DNA of 64,000 bases from Leptolyngbya ohadii IS1 (GCF_002215035.1 NZ_NKFP01000006.1:3439080-3503079); one strand, 5' to 3'; numbered from the stretch's first letter, positions 1 through 9,504 are shown. Numbers and translations: made by a program. The notes: generated by a model from the letters alone, not told the origin.

Positions 1-64
1 AAATATAAAGGCTTTCCCCTAACTCATTAGCGGTATTCTGCGACATACCAATCTCTTTCATTCC

Positions 65-2086
65 CTACGTTGGCAGCTGCCAGATCCTGACCGTCTTATC
101 CGAACTGCCGCTCACCAGCAATTTGCCATCGACGCTAACCGCCAGCGAATTTACCGCATCCGCATGATCCGCCCAGGTTAAAAGCACTCGACCACTTGCC
201 AGATCCCAGATCCGGATCGTCGTATCGCTACTGCCGCTTATCAACAGCCGATCGTTGGGCGTCAGGGCAATAGCATTCACATCCCGCGTATGTTCCGAAA
301 GGGTTCGCAGCAGTTCCCCGGTCTGGTAATTCCAGATCCGAATCGATTTATCCTTGCTGCCCGTCACCAGAGTTTTGCCATCCCCACAGAAGGCAATCGC
401 GTTAATCGAGTTGAGATGCCCCGACAGCACTTGTAGCGGACTGCCTGTTGCCAGATTCCACAGCCGCACCTTGTTGTCTAACCCGCCACCTGCCAGCAGC
501 TTACCGTCCGGACTAATCGCCAAAGTCCGAATCATACTGGCAGCATCGCTGAGGCTCCGCATCATGGCACCCGTCGTCAGGCTCCAGATCCGGATCGTCC
601 GATCTTCGCCACCGCTGACAAACAGCTTGCTATCGGGACTGACCGCCACCGCATTCACATCGCGACTATGCCCTGTCAGTGTCCCCAGTAATGCTCCCGA
701 ATTGACGTTCCAGATCTTCAGCGTGTAATCATCGCTGCCGCTAATCAGGGTTTTGCCATCTGGACTGATGGCGATCGTATTTACGCCTCGGCTATGTCCC
801 TTCAAAATAGAAACCGCTTCTCCCGTTGTGGCATTCCATAGGCGTACCGTATCATCCAGGCTGCTGCTGGCGATCGTCTGGGCATTCGGGCTAATTGCAA
901 CGCATGTTACCCAGGAAGCGTGTCCGGTGAGAATATGCAGCGCACGGGACGATCGATTAGCTGCCCGTCCAGAAACGATGCCCGGCGAACTGGGAACAGG
1001 GGGCGCACTGGGGCGAGGCGGTTGGGAAACAGGCGGTCTGGAAGCCGGAGGACGAGAAACGGGCGTTTTAGGAGGCTGGGAGGCAGGCGGTTTGGAGGGC
1101 GGAGCCACCGCAGGCGGAATGCTGGCTCTCCGGGGAGGGGAAGACTGCCCTGCGCCAGGAGACTGAATCGCACGCGGCACACTGGGCAGGAAGGAATCAG
1201 CATTCAGGTCGCGCATCACCTCATCGGCAGACTGATAGCGTTCGCTAACCAGATCCTTCAGCAGATAGTTGAGAATGTGCGCTAGCTGATCGCTGACCAG
1301 TTTCTTTTTCTCGTCGCGCAAATATTCTCGCCAGATCCAGCAGCCGTTTAGCGGGTCGTACAGATTATCCGGTCGGGTGCCCGTGAGTAGATGCAGGCAG
1401 GTCGCCCCCAGGCTGTAGAGATCGCTAGCGGGATATGCCTTGCCACCGCGAAACTGCTCCATCGGTGCGTATCCTTCTGTACCAATCCGGGTGCCTGGCT
1501 CTGCGGCAGACTCTTCGTTCACCTGCTTGGCAACGCCAAAATCAATCAGCACGAGGCGATCGTCCGACTGGCGGCGCAGAATATTGGCAGGCGTAATGTC
1601 CCGGTGAATCACCTGCTGACGATGGATAAAGCGCAGCACGGGCAGCACATCAGACAACACATCGCGAATTTGCCGCTCGGAAAAGGTGCCGTTTTGCTTC
1701 ATTTCCTGGAGCAGGCTTTGACCCTCCACAAACTGCTGCACCAGATACAAATAGCGCTCCTGCTCAAAATACGCCAGCAGCCTGGGAATCTGCGAATGTT
1801 CGCCTAGTTCATCCAGCCGCACTGCTTCCTGATAGAAAAGCTGAACTGCCTTCTCCAGGGACTTGGTGCCCTGCACCTGGGGAGAAAACTGCTTAATCAC
1901 ACATTTGCTGTTCAGCCGATCTTCGTCCACTGCCAGGTAGGTCTTTCCAAAGCCACCCTGTCCCAGCGGCTCCACTGCCCGATACCGATCGCGCAAGCGA
2001 ATTAGGGAACTGCCGCAGCTTTGACACACCGTTTCACTATCAGCGTTAATGGGCTTCTTGCAGTGAGGATTAAGACAGCAGATCAT
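65..2086 (-). CDS. Serine/threonine protein kinase with C-terminal WD40 propeller
   Basis: The protein has 673 residues and probably acts in the cytoplasm, since no membrane segment is visible. Residues 1-27 hold two cysteine pairs resembling a zinc ribbon (ICCLNPHC and CQSC). A eukaryotic-like kinase domain follows at about 35-290. It has a glycine loop (LGQGGFGKTY), the lysine in CVIKQF, the catalytic loop HRDITPANIL, the metal-binding LIDFGVAK and GYAPMEQF in the activation segment. Residues about 305-380 are a Pro/Ser-rich linker. Seven WD40 repeats (about 383-673), most with GH and IW signatures, should form one closed propeller for partner binding. All catalytic residues look intact, so it is probably an active kinase. 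The substrate cannot be read from the sequence. Such kinase-WD40 fusions are common in filamentous cyanobacteria. It is transcribed alone; the 620 bases upstream carry no gene. Confidence 0.93.
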   Translation of the reverse strand: MICCLNPHCKKPINADSETVCQSCGSSLIRLRDRYRAVEPLGQGGFGKTYLAVDEDRLNSKCVIKQFSPQVQGTKSLEKAVQLFYQEAVRLDELGEHSQIPRLLAYFEQERYLYLVQQFVEGQSLLQEMKQNGTFSERQIRDVLSDVLPVLRFIHRQQVIHRDITPANILRRQSDDRLVLIDFGVAKQVNEESAAEPGTRIGTEGYAPMEQFRGGKAYPASDLYSLGATCLHLLTGTRPDNLYDPLNGCWIWREYLRDEKKKLVSDQLAHILNYLLKDLVSERYQSADEVMRDLNADSFLPSVPRAIQSPGAGQSSPPRRASIPPAVAPPSKPPASQPPKTPVSRPPASRPPVSQPPRPSAPPVPSSPGIVSGRAANRSSRALHILTGHASWVTCVAISPNAQTIASSSLDDTVRLWNATTGEAVSILKGHSRGVNTIAISPDGKTLISGSDDYTLKIWNVNSGALLGTLTGHSRDVNAVAVSPDSKLFVSGGEDRTIRIWSLTTGAMMRSLSDAASMIRTLAISPDGKLLAGGGLDNKVRLWNLATGSPLQVLSGHLNSINAIAFCGDGKTLVTGSKDKSIRIWNYQTGELLRTLSEHTRDVNAIALTPNDRLLISGSSDTTIRIWDLASGRVLLTWADHADAVNSLAVSVDGKLLVSGSSDKTVRIWQLPT

Positions 2087-2707
2087 AGCGGTAGTTGCAC
2101 TCAGGCAAAAGGTTATTTCCTAGTTTTTCCTCCTAGCCTCAGAATGCCCAACCTGAGCAAAGCAACGGGCAGAAGGTTTTGTCAGCAGGTAGTTTAGAAG
2201 CTCACACCAGAAATTCGCATCGAAATTTCACACCAAAGCCCATACCATAAGCTCACAACATAAACTCGTACAGGCAATTTGCTTGTACAGGCGACAGAAT
2301 ACGCATTGTGAAAGGCATACATTGCGCTTCGCCCCAGTACCTATGCCAATGGGAACCCTAAAGCATCAGTGGTTGAGTACTTAACCTTTTAGCACTTAAC
2401 CTTAATAGTGTTCTACTTCATAATGTTCTGCTTCGGTAGCCACCACCCCGGCAATCACCGCTCTGGGACTGACCATGATGGCACTGACCCAAGCAAAATC
2501 TTTTTTACAGAGAAATTACTCTAGCCTAAATCTTAAGTTTAATCATAGCTGCATCAAGCAAACTGAACGATCGCAGCCTGCAAAAATTGCCAACCTATTC
2601 CCCACTTTCCATTGCCCATCTTCCTACTCTATAGAAGTTGGGTCGTCCACCTGGGGCGCAGTAGGGGCAGAGGCGAGAGCCATTTTGCCAGCGATCGTCC
2701 GAGCAAT
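2087..2707. other. Intergenic region without recognised gene
   Basis: About 620 bases between the kinase start and the stop of the DUF3593 gene. Short imperfect duplications are visible, such as the CTTAACCTT copies at about 2380-2402 and the repeated TTCTRCTTC motif near 2411-2435. Small open frames on the plus strand have no start signal or recognisable domain. The upstream end must hold the kinase promoter. Confidence 0.5.
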
Positions 2708-3022
2708 TTACTGTTTTTTTGCCGCCACAATTGCCTGACGAAACCCCAGCACCACCAGCACATTTGCCAGCGTGAGGAAGGCTTCTGCGCTGCCGTGCAG
2801 CCAGTCCACGTTCGCTAATGCCTCGCCGTAGTGTACTTTGGCGTAAATTCCTGCGGGAATTGTTACCCCTACAAACACCAGCGTCATATAAAAACCGATG
2901 AGCGCCAGTCGAGGCATCTGGGCGGGCTGATCAGCAGTCCCACGACGGGCAAGCCGGGTCAAAAACCAGAGGAATCCTAGATAGGGAAACAGCGATAGAC
3001 CAAACAGCGTTTCAGGCGTCAT
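2708..3022 (-). CDS. DUF3593 family membrane protein
   Basis: A 104-residue protein with three predicted membrane segments: residues about 3-22, 38-60 and 78-98. It resembles the DUF3593 family, found in cyanobacteria and plastid-bearing eukaryotes and usually next to DUF2499, as here. Its start overlaps the stop of the DUF2499 gene by four bases (ATGA), so the two are probably translationally coupled and may form a complex. The biochemical role is unknown. It is probably in the thylakoid or plasma membrane. Confidence 0.8.
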   Translation of the reverse strand: MTPETLFGLSLFPYLGFLWFLTRLARRGTADQPAQMPRLALIGFYMTLVFVGVTIPAGIYAKVHYGEALANVDWLHGSAEAFLTLANVLVVLGFRQAIVAAKKQ

Positions 3023-3327
3023 GCGATCGGGGTATCCTTACGGCTTTGCCAAATCCACCAGCCCGCCGCGCAAAGGGTAACATTGCCGATGAGCGTCGTC
3101 GCAGCTTGCAGCGTTACCAGCCATTCCAGGGCAGGACTGTTATCAAAAAAGTGCCAGGTGCAGGCACACATTGCACTAACCAGCGCAGGCAGCATTCCAA
3201 AGGAAAGGGCACGCCATGCCGGATTACGGCTGACCTCACTGTAGATCCAGATCAGCCAGATTGCGGCGATCCATTCAATGACGCTGGAGACATGAATCAT
3301 CCAGGTTGGAATCGAAAGGGCGTGCAT
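3019..3327 (-). CDS. DUF2499 (Ycf49-like) membrane protein
   Basis: A 102-residue protein starting MHALSIPTWMIHVSSVIEW, a start typical of the DUF2499/Ycf49-like family. The open frame runs further upstream to 3474, but the extra 49 residues look non-coding, so the ATG at 3327 was chosen. Three hydrophobic segments are visible. The conserved tryptophan and histidine residues (HVSSVIEW, CTWHFFDN) lie in or near membrane segments. It overlaps the DUF3593 start by four bases and forms a two-gene operon with it. The function is not established; its presence in plastid-containing lineages suggests a membrane or photosynthesis-related role. Confidence 0.82.
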   Translation of the reverse strand: MHALSIPTWMIHVSSVIEWIAAIWLIWIYSEVSRNPAWRALSFGMLPALVSAMCACTWHFFDNSPALEWLVTLQAATTLIGNVTLCAAGWWIWQSRKDTPIA

Positions 3328-3782
3328 GGGGGCGTTTATTCCAAACAGTTCAAAGGATTCAGCCTGTATTGTAGCTTGCAGTTGCAGCCAGACCCTATCC
3401 TGGCGATCGCCCTCGCCTGTCCAAGAGTTGTCCCTCACCTGTCCGAAAGCTATCCGGAGTACTCTCCGCAGCACTCTAAAACAGAATCCACCAGCCTGCC
3501 GATTGCTGAATGCGTCAATTCCTGACTCTGTATTAATTTCAGGGAAAACACGGGCTAAAAATTACAGAGGCTTCATGATTTCGGGGAGTTAGATAAAAAA
3601 CTGCTTCCGATGCAGACAAGGGAATTCCGATCGGCGAAAGTAGTGATGTAATCTTTATCACGAAAGTAATGATGAATTCACGGAGATTAGCGACAAGCTA
3701 TCCTCCCTGGTTCCCATTTTTTGCTGACGTTTTATCTTTTGCTGCTCAAGCAACTTCTTACACAACCTTTTACCCTTACGCA

Positions 3783-4265
3783 ATGGTCTCCATCCAATCC
3801 TCAGCCCCAAAGTCTATGACTGCCATGTCCCCCAAAGTTCGCCTGGAACCCTATCTAACGCTGGAAGAATTGAAGCAGCGCTACAAGCAAACCAAAGACC
3901 GGATTGAGGCACGCCGCTGGCATTTGCTCCTGCTGGTGGCTCAGAAGTGGACGATTAAGCAAGCCTCGGAATTGGTTGGACTGAACTACGACTATGCGAA
4001 GACGATCGTTCGTCGCTACAACAGCGAAGGTCCAGAATCCGTCCGCAACCGCATTAAGGAACGTCAGCCCCCCACCCCCCGATCGCTCCTTACCCCTGAA
4101 CAGCAGCAGGAACTCAGGCAGGTTCTTCAGGGCACTGCTCCCGACGGTGGAAGCTGGTCTGGTCCCAAAGTTGCCCAATGGATCGCCGAAAAAACCGGAC
4201 GCGATCGGGTCTGGGCACAGCGGGGGTGGGAGTATTTGCAGCGGTTTGGTGGGACGCGATCGTAG
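3783..4265 (+). CDS. IS630-type transposase N-terminal HTH protein (remnant or domesticated)
   Basis: About 160 residues. The core from MSPKVRLEPYLTLEEL onward is a tandem helix-turn-helix as in IS630/Tc1-type transposases: ARRWHLLLLVAQ, WTIKQASELVGLNYDYAKTI and a second winged-helix part ending RVWAQRGWEYLQRFG. The DDE catalytic half is absent, and the downstream DNA shows no continuation in any frame. It is therefore either a transposase remnant or a free-standing DNA-binding protein of the type common in cyanobacteria. The frame is open up to an ATG at 3669; the ATG at 3783 or 3825 fits the domain start better. No terminal inverted repeats were recognised. A G-rich simple repeat starts immediately after the stop. 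Confidence 0.6.
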   Translation: MVSIQSSAPKSMTAMSPKVRLEPYLTLEELKQRYKQTKDRIEARRWHLLLLVAQKWTIKQASELVGLNYDYAKTIVRRYNSEGPESVRNRIKERQPPTPRSLLTPEQQQELRQVLQGTAPDGGSWSGPKVAQWIAEKTGRDRVWAQRGWEYLQRFGGTRS

Positions 4266-4619
4266 TTGGGAAGTAGGAAGTAGAAAGTAGGGAATAGGGA
4301 GTGGGGAGTAGGGACTAGGGAATAGGGAGTAGGGACTAGGGAATAGGGAAGTGAGATAGGGATGAAACTATTCACGGAAATTCGTGGAATAGGAAAATTT
4401 GGAAACGAAGGAAGTATCAGAGCATCTATATAGCATCAGAGCATCTATCTGGTTGTCACGCCCCTCAGACAATCGTTGTAATTTGTAAAGCGATGCAGTG
4501 AACGCATCCCCCACCCTTTAACCTCTCCACTCATCCACCCATCCACTCCCCACCCCCCACCCTCCCCATCTCCAGTATTGTTTTAGAAAGAAACGGAGAC
4601 CAACCAGGGGAGAGACCAA
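4266..4619. repeat. Low-complexity and tandem repeat spacer before csaB
   Basis: The 354-base gap contains three elements. The first is a purine-rich microsatellite at about 4270-4352, built from GGGAGTAGGGACTAGGGAATA-like units. The second is a 19-bp tandem duplication (ATCAGAGCATCTATATAGC at 4416-4434 and its near copy at 4435-4452). The third is a pyrimidine-rich block at about 4506-4570 with many CCCACC/CCATC units. No gene is visible. Confidence 0.8.
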
Positions 4620-5672
4620 ATGCGGGCAGTGCTGTGCGGATACTACGGGATGGGAAATGGCGGCGATGAGGCGCTGCTGGCGAGCTTACTGCAAATGCTG
4701 CCTGCCCACGTAGAACCGATCGTCCTCTCTGGTAGTCCAGCGGAAACAAAGCAACAGTATGGCGTTGAGGCGGTGCCGCGTAAGTCTTTCCCTGCGGTGA
4801 TCCAGGCATTGCAGCGATCGGATGCGTTTATTTGGGGAGGGGGTAGCCTGATGCAGGACAGTACCAGCCTCCTGAATCCTTTTTATTACGGCGGTTTAAT
4901 GCTGCTGGCACAGCGAATGGGACTCCGCACGATCGCCTGGGGACAGGGTGTGGGTCCCCTTAAACGATCGATCTCGCGCTGGCTGGCACAGCAGACCTTT
5001 CGGCACTGTACGGCAGTTAGCGTTCGGGATAGTGCTTCGGCGTCGCTGGTGGACTCCTGGCGAGTTCCCCTGACCCTGGCACCCGATCCGGTCTGGGCAC
5101 TGGAGGGGCGATCGGTTCCGGGACTGTGGGATTTGCCTGCACCGAGGGTTGCCGTTGCCCTACGTTCCCATCCTGAGCTAACGCCCGATCGCCTGAATTT
5201 GATAGCTCGTGCCCTGGCGGATTTCCAGAAAGCCACCCAGACCTGTATTCTGCTGATTCCGTTTCAGCCTGTTCAGGATCTTGCCATTGCAGAGGCAATT
5301 CAACCCCAGCTTCCCGGCGTTAGCCGTATTCTCGCGCTGAGCGATCCCCAGCAGTTGAAGGCACTATTTCACGGCGTAGAAATGACGATCGCCATGCGGC
5401 TCCATGCCCTGATTATGGCGGCGGCGGCGGAATGTCGCTGTTATGCCATCAGCTATGACCCCAAGGTAAGCCAGCTCATGCGGGACTTTGAGATGCCCGG
5501 TGCTACCCTCAATGCGCTGCCCACAAGTGCCGCAACCCTGACCCATATTTGGCTGGAACTGTTTGCCAATGGGGATGCCCTCAACCCAGGACAGATTCAG
5601 GCAACGGTCGATCGCGCCCTGGTACATCAGGAGGTCTTGCACTCGGCTTTAGCGCCCATTGAGCGGCTTTAG
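4620..5672 (+). CDS. csaB: Polysaccharide pyruvyl transferase CsaB
   Basis: The protein has 350 residues. The start MRAVLCGYYGMGNGGDEALL and the motifs FIWGGGSLMQD, AWGQGVGPL, RLHALIMAA and ISYDPKV are diagnostic of CsaB-type pyruvyl transferases, which transfer pyruvate from phosphoenolpyruvate to a cell-surface polysaccharide. In bacteria this modification can anchor S-layer proteins with SLH domains; the acceptor here is unknown. A GGGGAGAG sequence lies just upstream of the ATG. The C-terminus is odd: a 20-bp tandem duplication (5644-5663 and 5664-5684) shifts frame, so the TAG at 5670 arises inside the second copy and the last residues (IERL) come from the duplication. Confidence 0.93.
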   Translation: MRAVLCGYYGMGNGGDEALLASLLQMLPAHVEPIVLSGSPAETKQQYGVEAVPRKSFPAVIQALQRSDAFIWGGGSLMQDSTSLLNPFYYGGLMLLAQRMGLRTIAWGQGVGPLKRSISRWLAQQTFRHCTAVSVRDSASASLVDSWRVPLTLAPDPVWALEGRSVPGLWDLPAPRVAVALRSHPELTPDRLNLIARALADFQKATQTCILLIPFQPVQDLAIAEAIQPQLPGVSRILALSDPQQLKALFHGVEMTIAMRLHALIMAAAAECRCYAISYDPKVSQLMRDFEMPGATLNALPTSAATLTHIWLELFANGDALNPGQIQATVDRALVHQEVLHSALAPIERL

Positions 5673-5684
5673 CACCCATTTGAG
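5644..5684. repeat. 20-bp tandem duplication across the csaB stop codon
   Basis: CGGCTTTAGCGCCCATTGAG (5644-5663) is followed directly by a near-identical copy at 5664-5684. The unit length is not a multiple of three, so the copies are read in different frames: GCT TTA GCG in the first and CTT TAG in the second, which supplies the stop of csaB. Confidence 0.9.
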
Positions 5685-6058
5685 ATATCTTGAGACATTT
5701 GTACGCCCTAAGCGGAGCGGGGACTAAGCTCCACCATTAACTAACTTAAAATCTGTCCCTAAATCAATTTTCTATGCTACTAAGTTAAGAGTCTCAGTGA
5801 AGTGTGTCTGACAGGCTTCGCTGGGTGCGGGTGATCGAAGTGATGGCAAACAATCGCACCAGGGGTAACTTAGCTTACCGCCAGGAATGCAGCAATGCGA
5901 TACTGTGTGAGTTTGTCCGATTCTGTGGATTGGGTGTGCTGTTCTAGCAATCAGTTCTAGAAATCAATGGTCTGTGTCGATCGTTTTGGTGTGAGTTGAA
6001 CCGTGCGGCAATCCCGTCCGGTTAGCTTAGGTGATGCGTGCCCTTGTGAGTGGAACCT
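5685..6058. other. Intergenic region without recognised gene
   Basis: About 370 bases between csaB and the coiled-coil protein gene. A short A/T-rich stretch near 5735-5785 (containing TATGCT) could be a promoter, but no convincing -35 and -10 pair was found. No gene or strong hairpin was recognised. Confidence 0.4.
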
Positions 6059-8098
6059 ATGAGTGAACCGAATTTCCCTTTAAAGCCCCAGGCAGAGCCA
6101 GAACTAGAGTCCTCCCTGGAATGGTGGAATCCTTTTCCCGAACTGACCGAGACTGAAGCGAGCAGTGAACAGGCGGCATCCAGCAGTTCCTCTGATGAGG
6201 GGATTGATGCGTCGTCCCTGAGCGCGGCATCTGCGGAAGTACCGGAAATTGTTTTCTCGACTTCTGGTGAGGCTTCTGCGACCGCTCCGCTGCAAGTCAG
6301 TCAGTTGGGCGAACTGCATGAACCTGCCCTGGGGGACGCTGCGGTAGAGGGCATTTCTGCCAGTGAAATCTCTGATCCGCTCACGGCTTCCTCTGAGCCA
6401 CCTAGCCTGATTGATTTGATTAGCCTGATTCAGGAACTCAATCAGTGCAACGGAGTCTTGCTCGATCGCGTCTCCCAGCTTGAGGATGCCCTGGAACGGA
6501 GTCAAAAGGCACTGCAAGAGCAAATTGGACGATCGCCCGAACCTTCGGATATGCCGGAAAATGACGATCCGGCAGCAGCCCACGCCCAAATCGCCAATCT
6601 ATTTAGCCAGCTTGAGTTTGCCCACCAAACAAACCAGCGTCAGCAAATCGTGATTGAAACCCTGACGGCTGGGCTAGAAAACAGTCAGGAGCGGGTTGCC
6701 CAATTAGAGCGAGAGGCTGCCCTGCTTCAGCAGCGATACAGCGAACAAACCCAGCTTCTAATGCAGTCTGAAGGCACCTGTCGAGATTTGCAGGCACGAC
6801 TCCAGCGTCAGCAGCGGTACACGCTTCAGTTCAAAGCTGCCCTGGAAAAATGTCTGGAAATGCCGATGCCCCACCAGGAGACTGGCTCGGACATGATTGC
6901 GGCTCCGATCGACAGTCTGCTTCTGCCCAAGGCACAGCAAATTCAGCCCTGGTCAAAGGCAACTGCACCTCAGGATTCCCTACTGCCCTGGATGAAGCGG
7001 TTCAAAGACGCCAGTAACGCTTTTCTAAATGCAGGACTGGATGCAGATGAGGCGGATGCTCCACTGTCTGATGACCAGCTATCCGACGACCAGCTATCCG
7101 AAACTGCCTTCGCTGCTGCCCTGGACGATCTGGACAGCAATATTTCAGCTGAGGCAATTGCTTCGATTGAGCCACCTACCCCTTCCAGAATGAGCGCAGT
7201 CCAGCTTCCGATGCTGAACGCTCCTAATGCCACCGCTTCCTCAATGACGGATGGAGCGGCCAGCCAGGAGTTTGTTGCTGAACTTGTTGCTGAGCATGCG
7301 GCTGAATCGAATGAAGCGATCGAACCTACCTCACCAGCCCCGGCTTCCTCGATTAGCTATGACCTAAAACCTCAGGCAGGCAATCCGGCAAGCCATCCAG
7401 CAGGTCATGTGAACCCCGCGCTGCTAAATCATCTCGATGCAGTCGTTCAGCCCCTTGCCGATCGTTTGGCAGAGGCATTGCTGTCCCAGGGAGGAACCGC
7501 AGACATCGTCGAGCCAGAACCGATTCAAACGGAAGCCTTTCCTGCCCCGGTGCCCATGCCTGAAGGGATGGTGGAAGCGACGGTTGAGGATAGCGTGATC
7601 GTTTCAGACCCGGATAGCCTGCTGGCGTCTGCCCTGTCCGAAGCAGAGGATGCCCTTTGGCGTGATCTGGCTCAGCTGATGGATGTTTCTTCCGAAGAAG
7701 CGATTAAAGCCAGCCTCACCGGAGATTTGACCGCGTTTGAATCTCTCAATTTTGGATCGGCTGCGGCAACCGGAAAGGAAGAAGCAATCGAGGCGGTTTC
7801 CCCGGCGACGGCTCCAGCCCAACAAAGCTTTGCTCAACCCGGAGCGGTCAATGCAGCCCAAATCCAGGGGAATGCTGCTCAACCCCAATCGATGCCTGAA
7901 AGCGAACTCCCCGCAGCAGCGGCAGAAATGCCAGCGCCACAAGTTCCAGCCCGATCGCCAGAGATTGCAGCAACCCAGTTCAATTCACCTTCGCCCCTGC
8001 TGCATCCGTTCCGCCCTACAAAGCCGAAGCGATCGCTCAGCAGTGTTGAGCTACCGTCCTTTTTGCGGCAAGAAGAAACCAAACCCCTGCCCACATGA
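6059..8098 (+). CDS. Large acidic coiled-coil protein of unknown function
   Basis: About 679 residues, rich in Ala, Glu, Ser and Pro, without membrane segments or a signal peptide. The ATG at 6059 was chosen; a GTG at 6050 in the same frame is an alternative. Residues about 115-290 form heptad-rich coiled coils (for example LNQCNGVLLDRVSQLEDAL and LEREAALLQQRYSEQTQLL). The rest is low-complexity and probably disordered, ending in a short conserved-looking tail with LPSFLR. A 15-bp tandem duplication in the coding DNA (7067-7081 and 7082-7096) produces the repeated SDDQL. No catalytic motif was recognised. It may be a scaffold or cytoskeletal-type protein, but that is inference. A terminator-like hairpin follows. 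Confidence 0.8.
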   Translation: MSEPNFPLKPQAEPELESSLEWWNPFPELTETEASSEQAASSSSSDEGIDASSLSAASAEVPEIVFSTSGEASATAPLQVSQLGELHEPALGDAAVEGISASEISDPLTASSEPPSLIDLISLIQELNQCNGVLLDRVSQLEDALERSQKALQEQIGRSPEPSDMPENDDPAAAHAQIANLFSQLEFAHQTNQRQQIVIETLTAGLENSQERVAQLEREAALLQQRYSEQTQLLMQSEGTCRDLQARLQRQQRYTLQFKAALEKCLEMPMPHQETGSDMIAAPIDSLLLPKAQQIQPWSKATAPQDSLLPWMKRFKDASNAFLNAGLDADEADAPLSDDQLSDDQLSETAFAAALDDLDSNISAEAIASIEPPTPSRMSAVQLPMLNAPNATASSMTDGAASQEFVAELVAEHAAESNEAIEPTSPAPASSISYDLKPQAGNPASHPAGHVNPALLNHLDAVVQPLADRLAEALLSQGGTADIVEPEPIQTEAFPAPVPMPEGMVEATVEDSVIVSDPDSLLASALSEAEDALWRDLAQLMDVSSEEAIKASLTGDLTAFESLNFGSAAATGKEEAIEAVSPATAPAQQSFAQPGAVNAAQIQGNAAQPQSMPESELPAAAAEMPAPQVPARSPEIAATQFNSPSPLLHPFRPTKPKRSLSSVELPSFLRQEETKPLPT

Positions 8099-8143
8099 GG
8101 CAATTCTTGAGGCTGTTTCGATTAACTGATTCAGTAATGAACT

Positions 8144-8195
8144 GGGCTAGGGAACGATGGGCATAACGCTCATTGAAGTCCCCTAGCCCTTTCTC
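8144..8195. terminator. Hairpin between convergent genes, probable terminator
   Basis: GGGCTAGGG at 8144-8152 pairs perfectly with CCCTAGCCC at 8181-8189, with a 28-base loop, followed by TTTCTC. It lies between the convergent coiled-coil protein and CAP-domain genes and could serve either. Confidence 0.6.
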
Positions 8196-8239
8196 TAGCC
8201 ATTTCAAAGTTTTGGGTTCACCGCAAAAGAGACCATCCT

Positions 8240-9022
8240 TTACCCAGGCGTACCAAAGTTTTGCGTCCAGTAGTATCGTGCCTGGACTGTTCCTGGATCT
8301 TGATCCAGAAGGAAGAACCCAACGCCCAGCTCCTTCAGATCCGGATCGAGGATGTTCGCCCGGTGCCCTGGACTATTCATCCATGCCGCCATCACCCCTT
8401 CAGCCGTGGCATATCCGGCAGCAATATTTTCGCCTGCGCTGTCATAGCGGTACCCGCCTACCCGTAATCGATCGAATAACGACGAGCCATCGGAACCCCT
8501 GTGGCTGAAGTAGTCGTTGAATGCCATATCCTGGCTGTGGGCAAGGGCGGTTGCGGTCAAAACCGGATTCCAGCTGAGGGGTGCTAACCTTGCCTGTGCC
8601 CGGTATTGATTGGTGAGATCTAAAACGGACTGGACGATCGGGTCTGGGGCGGCGGGAATTGCCAGCGGAATCACCATTCCTTTCGGCTGAGCGGCTTCCT
8701 GGTTCACACGAAGCTGGTAGCGTGTTTTTCCCTGCTGGCGCGAAACTCGAACATAGTAAGTTCCAGGCTCTCCGCTGTAGCTGAGGGTTTCATTGGTGCG
8801 TCCGGGCTGGTTCGATCGGCTTAATAATTTACCCTGCCGATCCAGCAATTCGAGGTTTGCATTTGCCTGAAGTCCAGACAGGGAGAGGTTCAGCGAACTG
8901 CGCTGCTGTAGCTGAATTTTGTAGAACCGCTCTCGGACATTAGAATTCAGCCGTCCTGTACTGCTTTCCCCATTAGTAAGAAGTCTGGCACGGTCAGCGA
9001 CTCTAAAGTTTCTCGATTGCAT
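8240..9022 (-). CDS. CAP (SCP-like) domain protein with N-terminal PPC-like beta domain
   Basis: About 260 residues from the ATG at 9022 (MQSRNFRVADRARLL). The frame is open to 9163 but the added residues look non-coding. Residues about 15-105 resemble a bacterial pre-peptidase C-terminal (PPC-like) beta domain: FYKIQLQQRSSLNLSLSGL and GTYYVRVSRQQGKTRYQLRV. Residues about 130-258 form a CAP/SCP domain with its typical motifs: LTNQYRAQARLAPLSWNP, ALAHSQDMAFNDYFSHRG, GENIAAGYATAEGVMAAWMN, SPGHRANILDP and YYWTQNFG. The conserved His and Glu residues of the CAP cavity are present. CAP proteins are usually extracytoplasmic, but no clear signal peptide is visible from this start. The role is unknown. 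Confidence 0.85.
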   Translation of the reverse strand: MQSRNFRVADRARLLTNGESSTGRLNSNVRERFYKIQLQQRSSLNLSLSGLQANANLELLDRQGKLLSRSNQPGRTNETLSYSGEPGTYYVRVSRQQGKTRYQLRVNQEAAQPKGMVIPLAIPAAPDPIVQSVLDLTNQYRAQARLAPLSWNPVLTATALAHSQDMAFNDYFSHRGSDGSSLFDRLRVGGYRYDSAGENIAAGYATAEGVMAAWMNSPGHRANILDPDLKELGVGFFLLDQDPGTVQARYYWTQNFGTPG

Positions 9023-9504
9023 TTGCACTATTTTTGCTCCAACTTTGCTCCAAGAATGGGCATTGCTAGTGTTCGTCCTGGAATAAAAAAAACAGTCAGT
9101 GTATTTGTCTAAAATGCAACCTTTTTTCGCTACATTACGTGCTTTTACTGAATAGATTGGCAAGGCAAATTTCCCGATCGGCTGAGCGATCAGGCGACAG
9201 TCTGTTCGGAGTAAACTTCTGAAGCAGACTGATCAGGAACACCGTATTCTTAATAAAGGAAAAGCGCTGCTGCACTTGTGATTTAAGTCACTCAACAAGT
9301 TAGATTGTACGGAGAGAATTTTCTGCTTTCCCGGTTTGCTACCGAATCTAACTGCTGCTTTGCTGCTGTAAGCCCGCGATCGGACGTTGGACTAAACAGG
9401 CTGCCCCTTCTCCAGGTACAATACGATCCGCGAGTTTTTACCGCCGATTGGTTTGGGTGAATTGTTTGCCGATTCCTGCACCTGTTTCTGCTGAAAAGCG
9501 TCCA
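9023..9504. other. Divergent intergenic region with inverted repeat
   Basis: The region separates the CAP gene (-) from leuB (+) and must contain both promoters. CAGTCTG at 9198-9204 and CAGACTG at 9225-9231 form a 7-bp inverted repeat, flanked by two direct copies of GATCAGG. No gene was recognised. Confidence 0.45.

Noticed and set aside
2475-2738. 87-residue plus-strand ORF before the DUF3593 gene
   Set aside because: No motif or start signal, and it overlaps the end of a real gene; composition looks non-coding.
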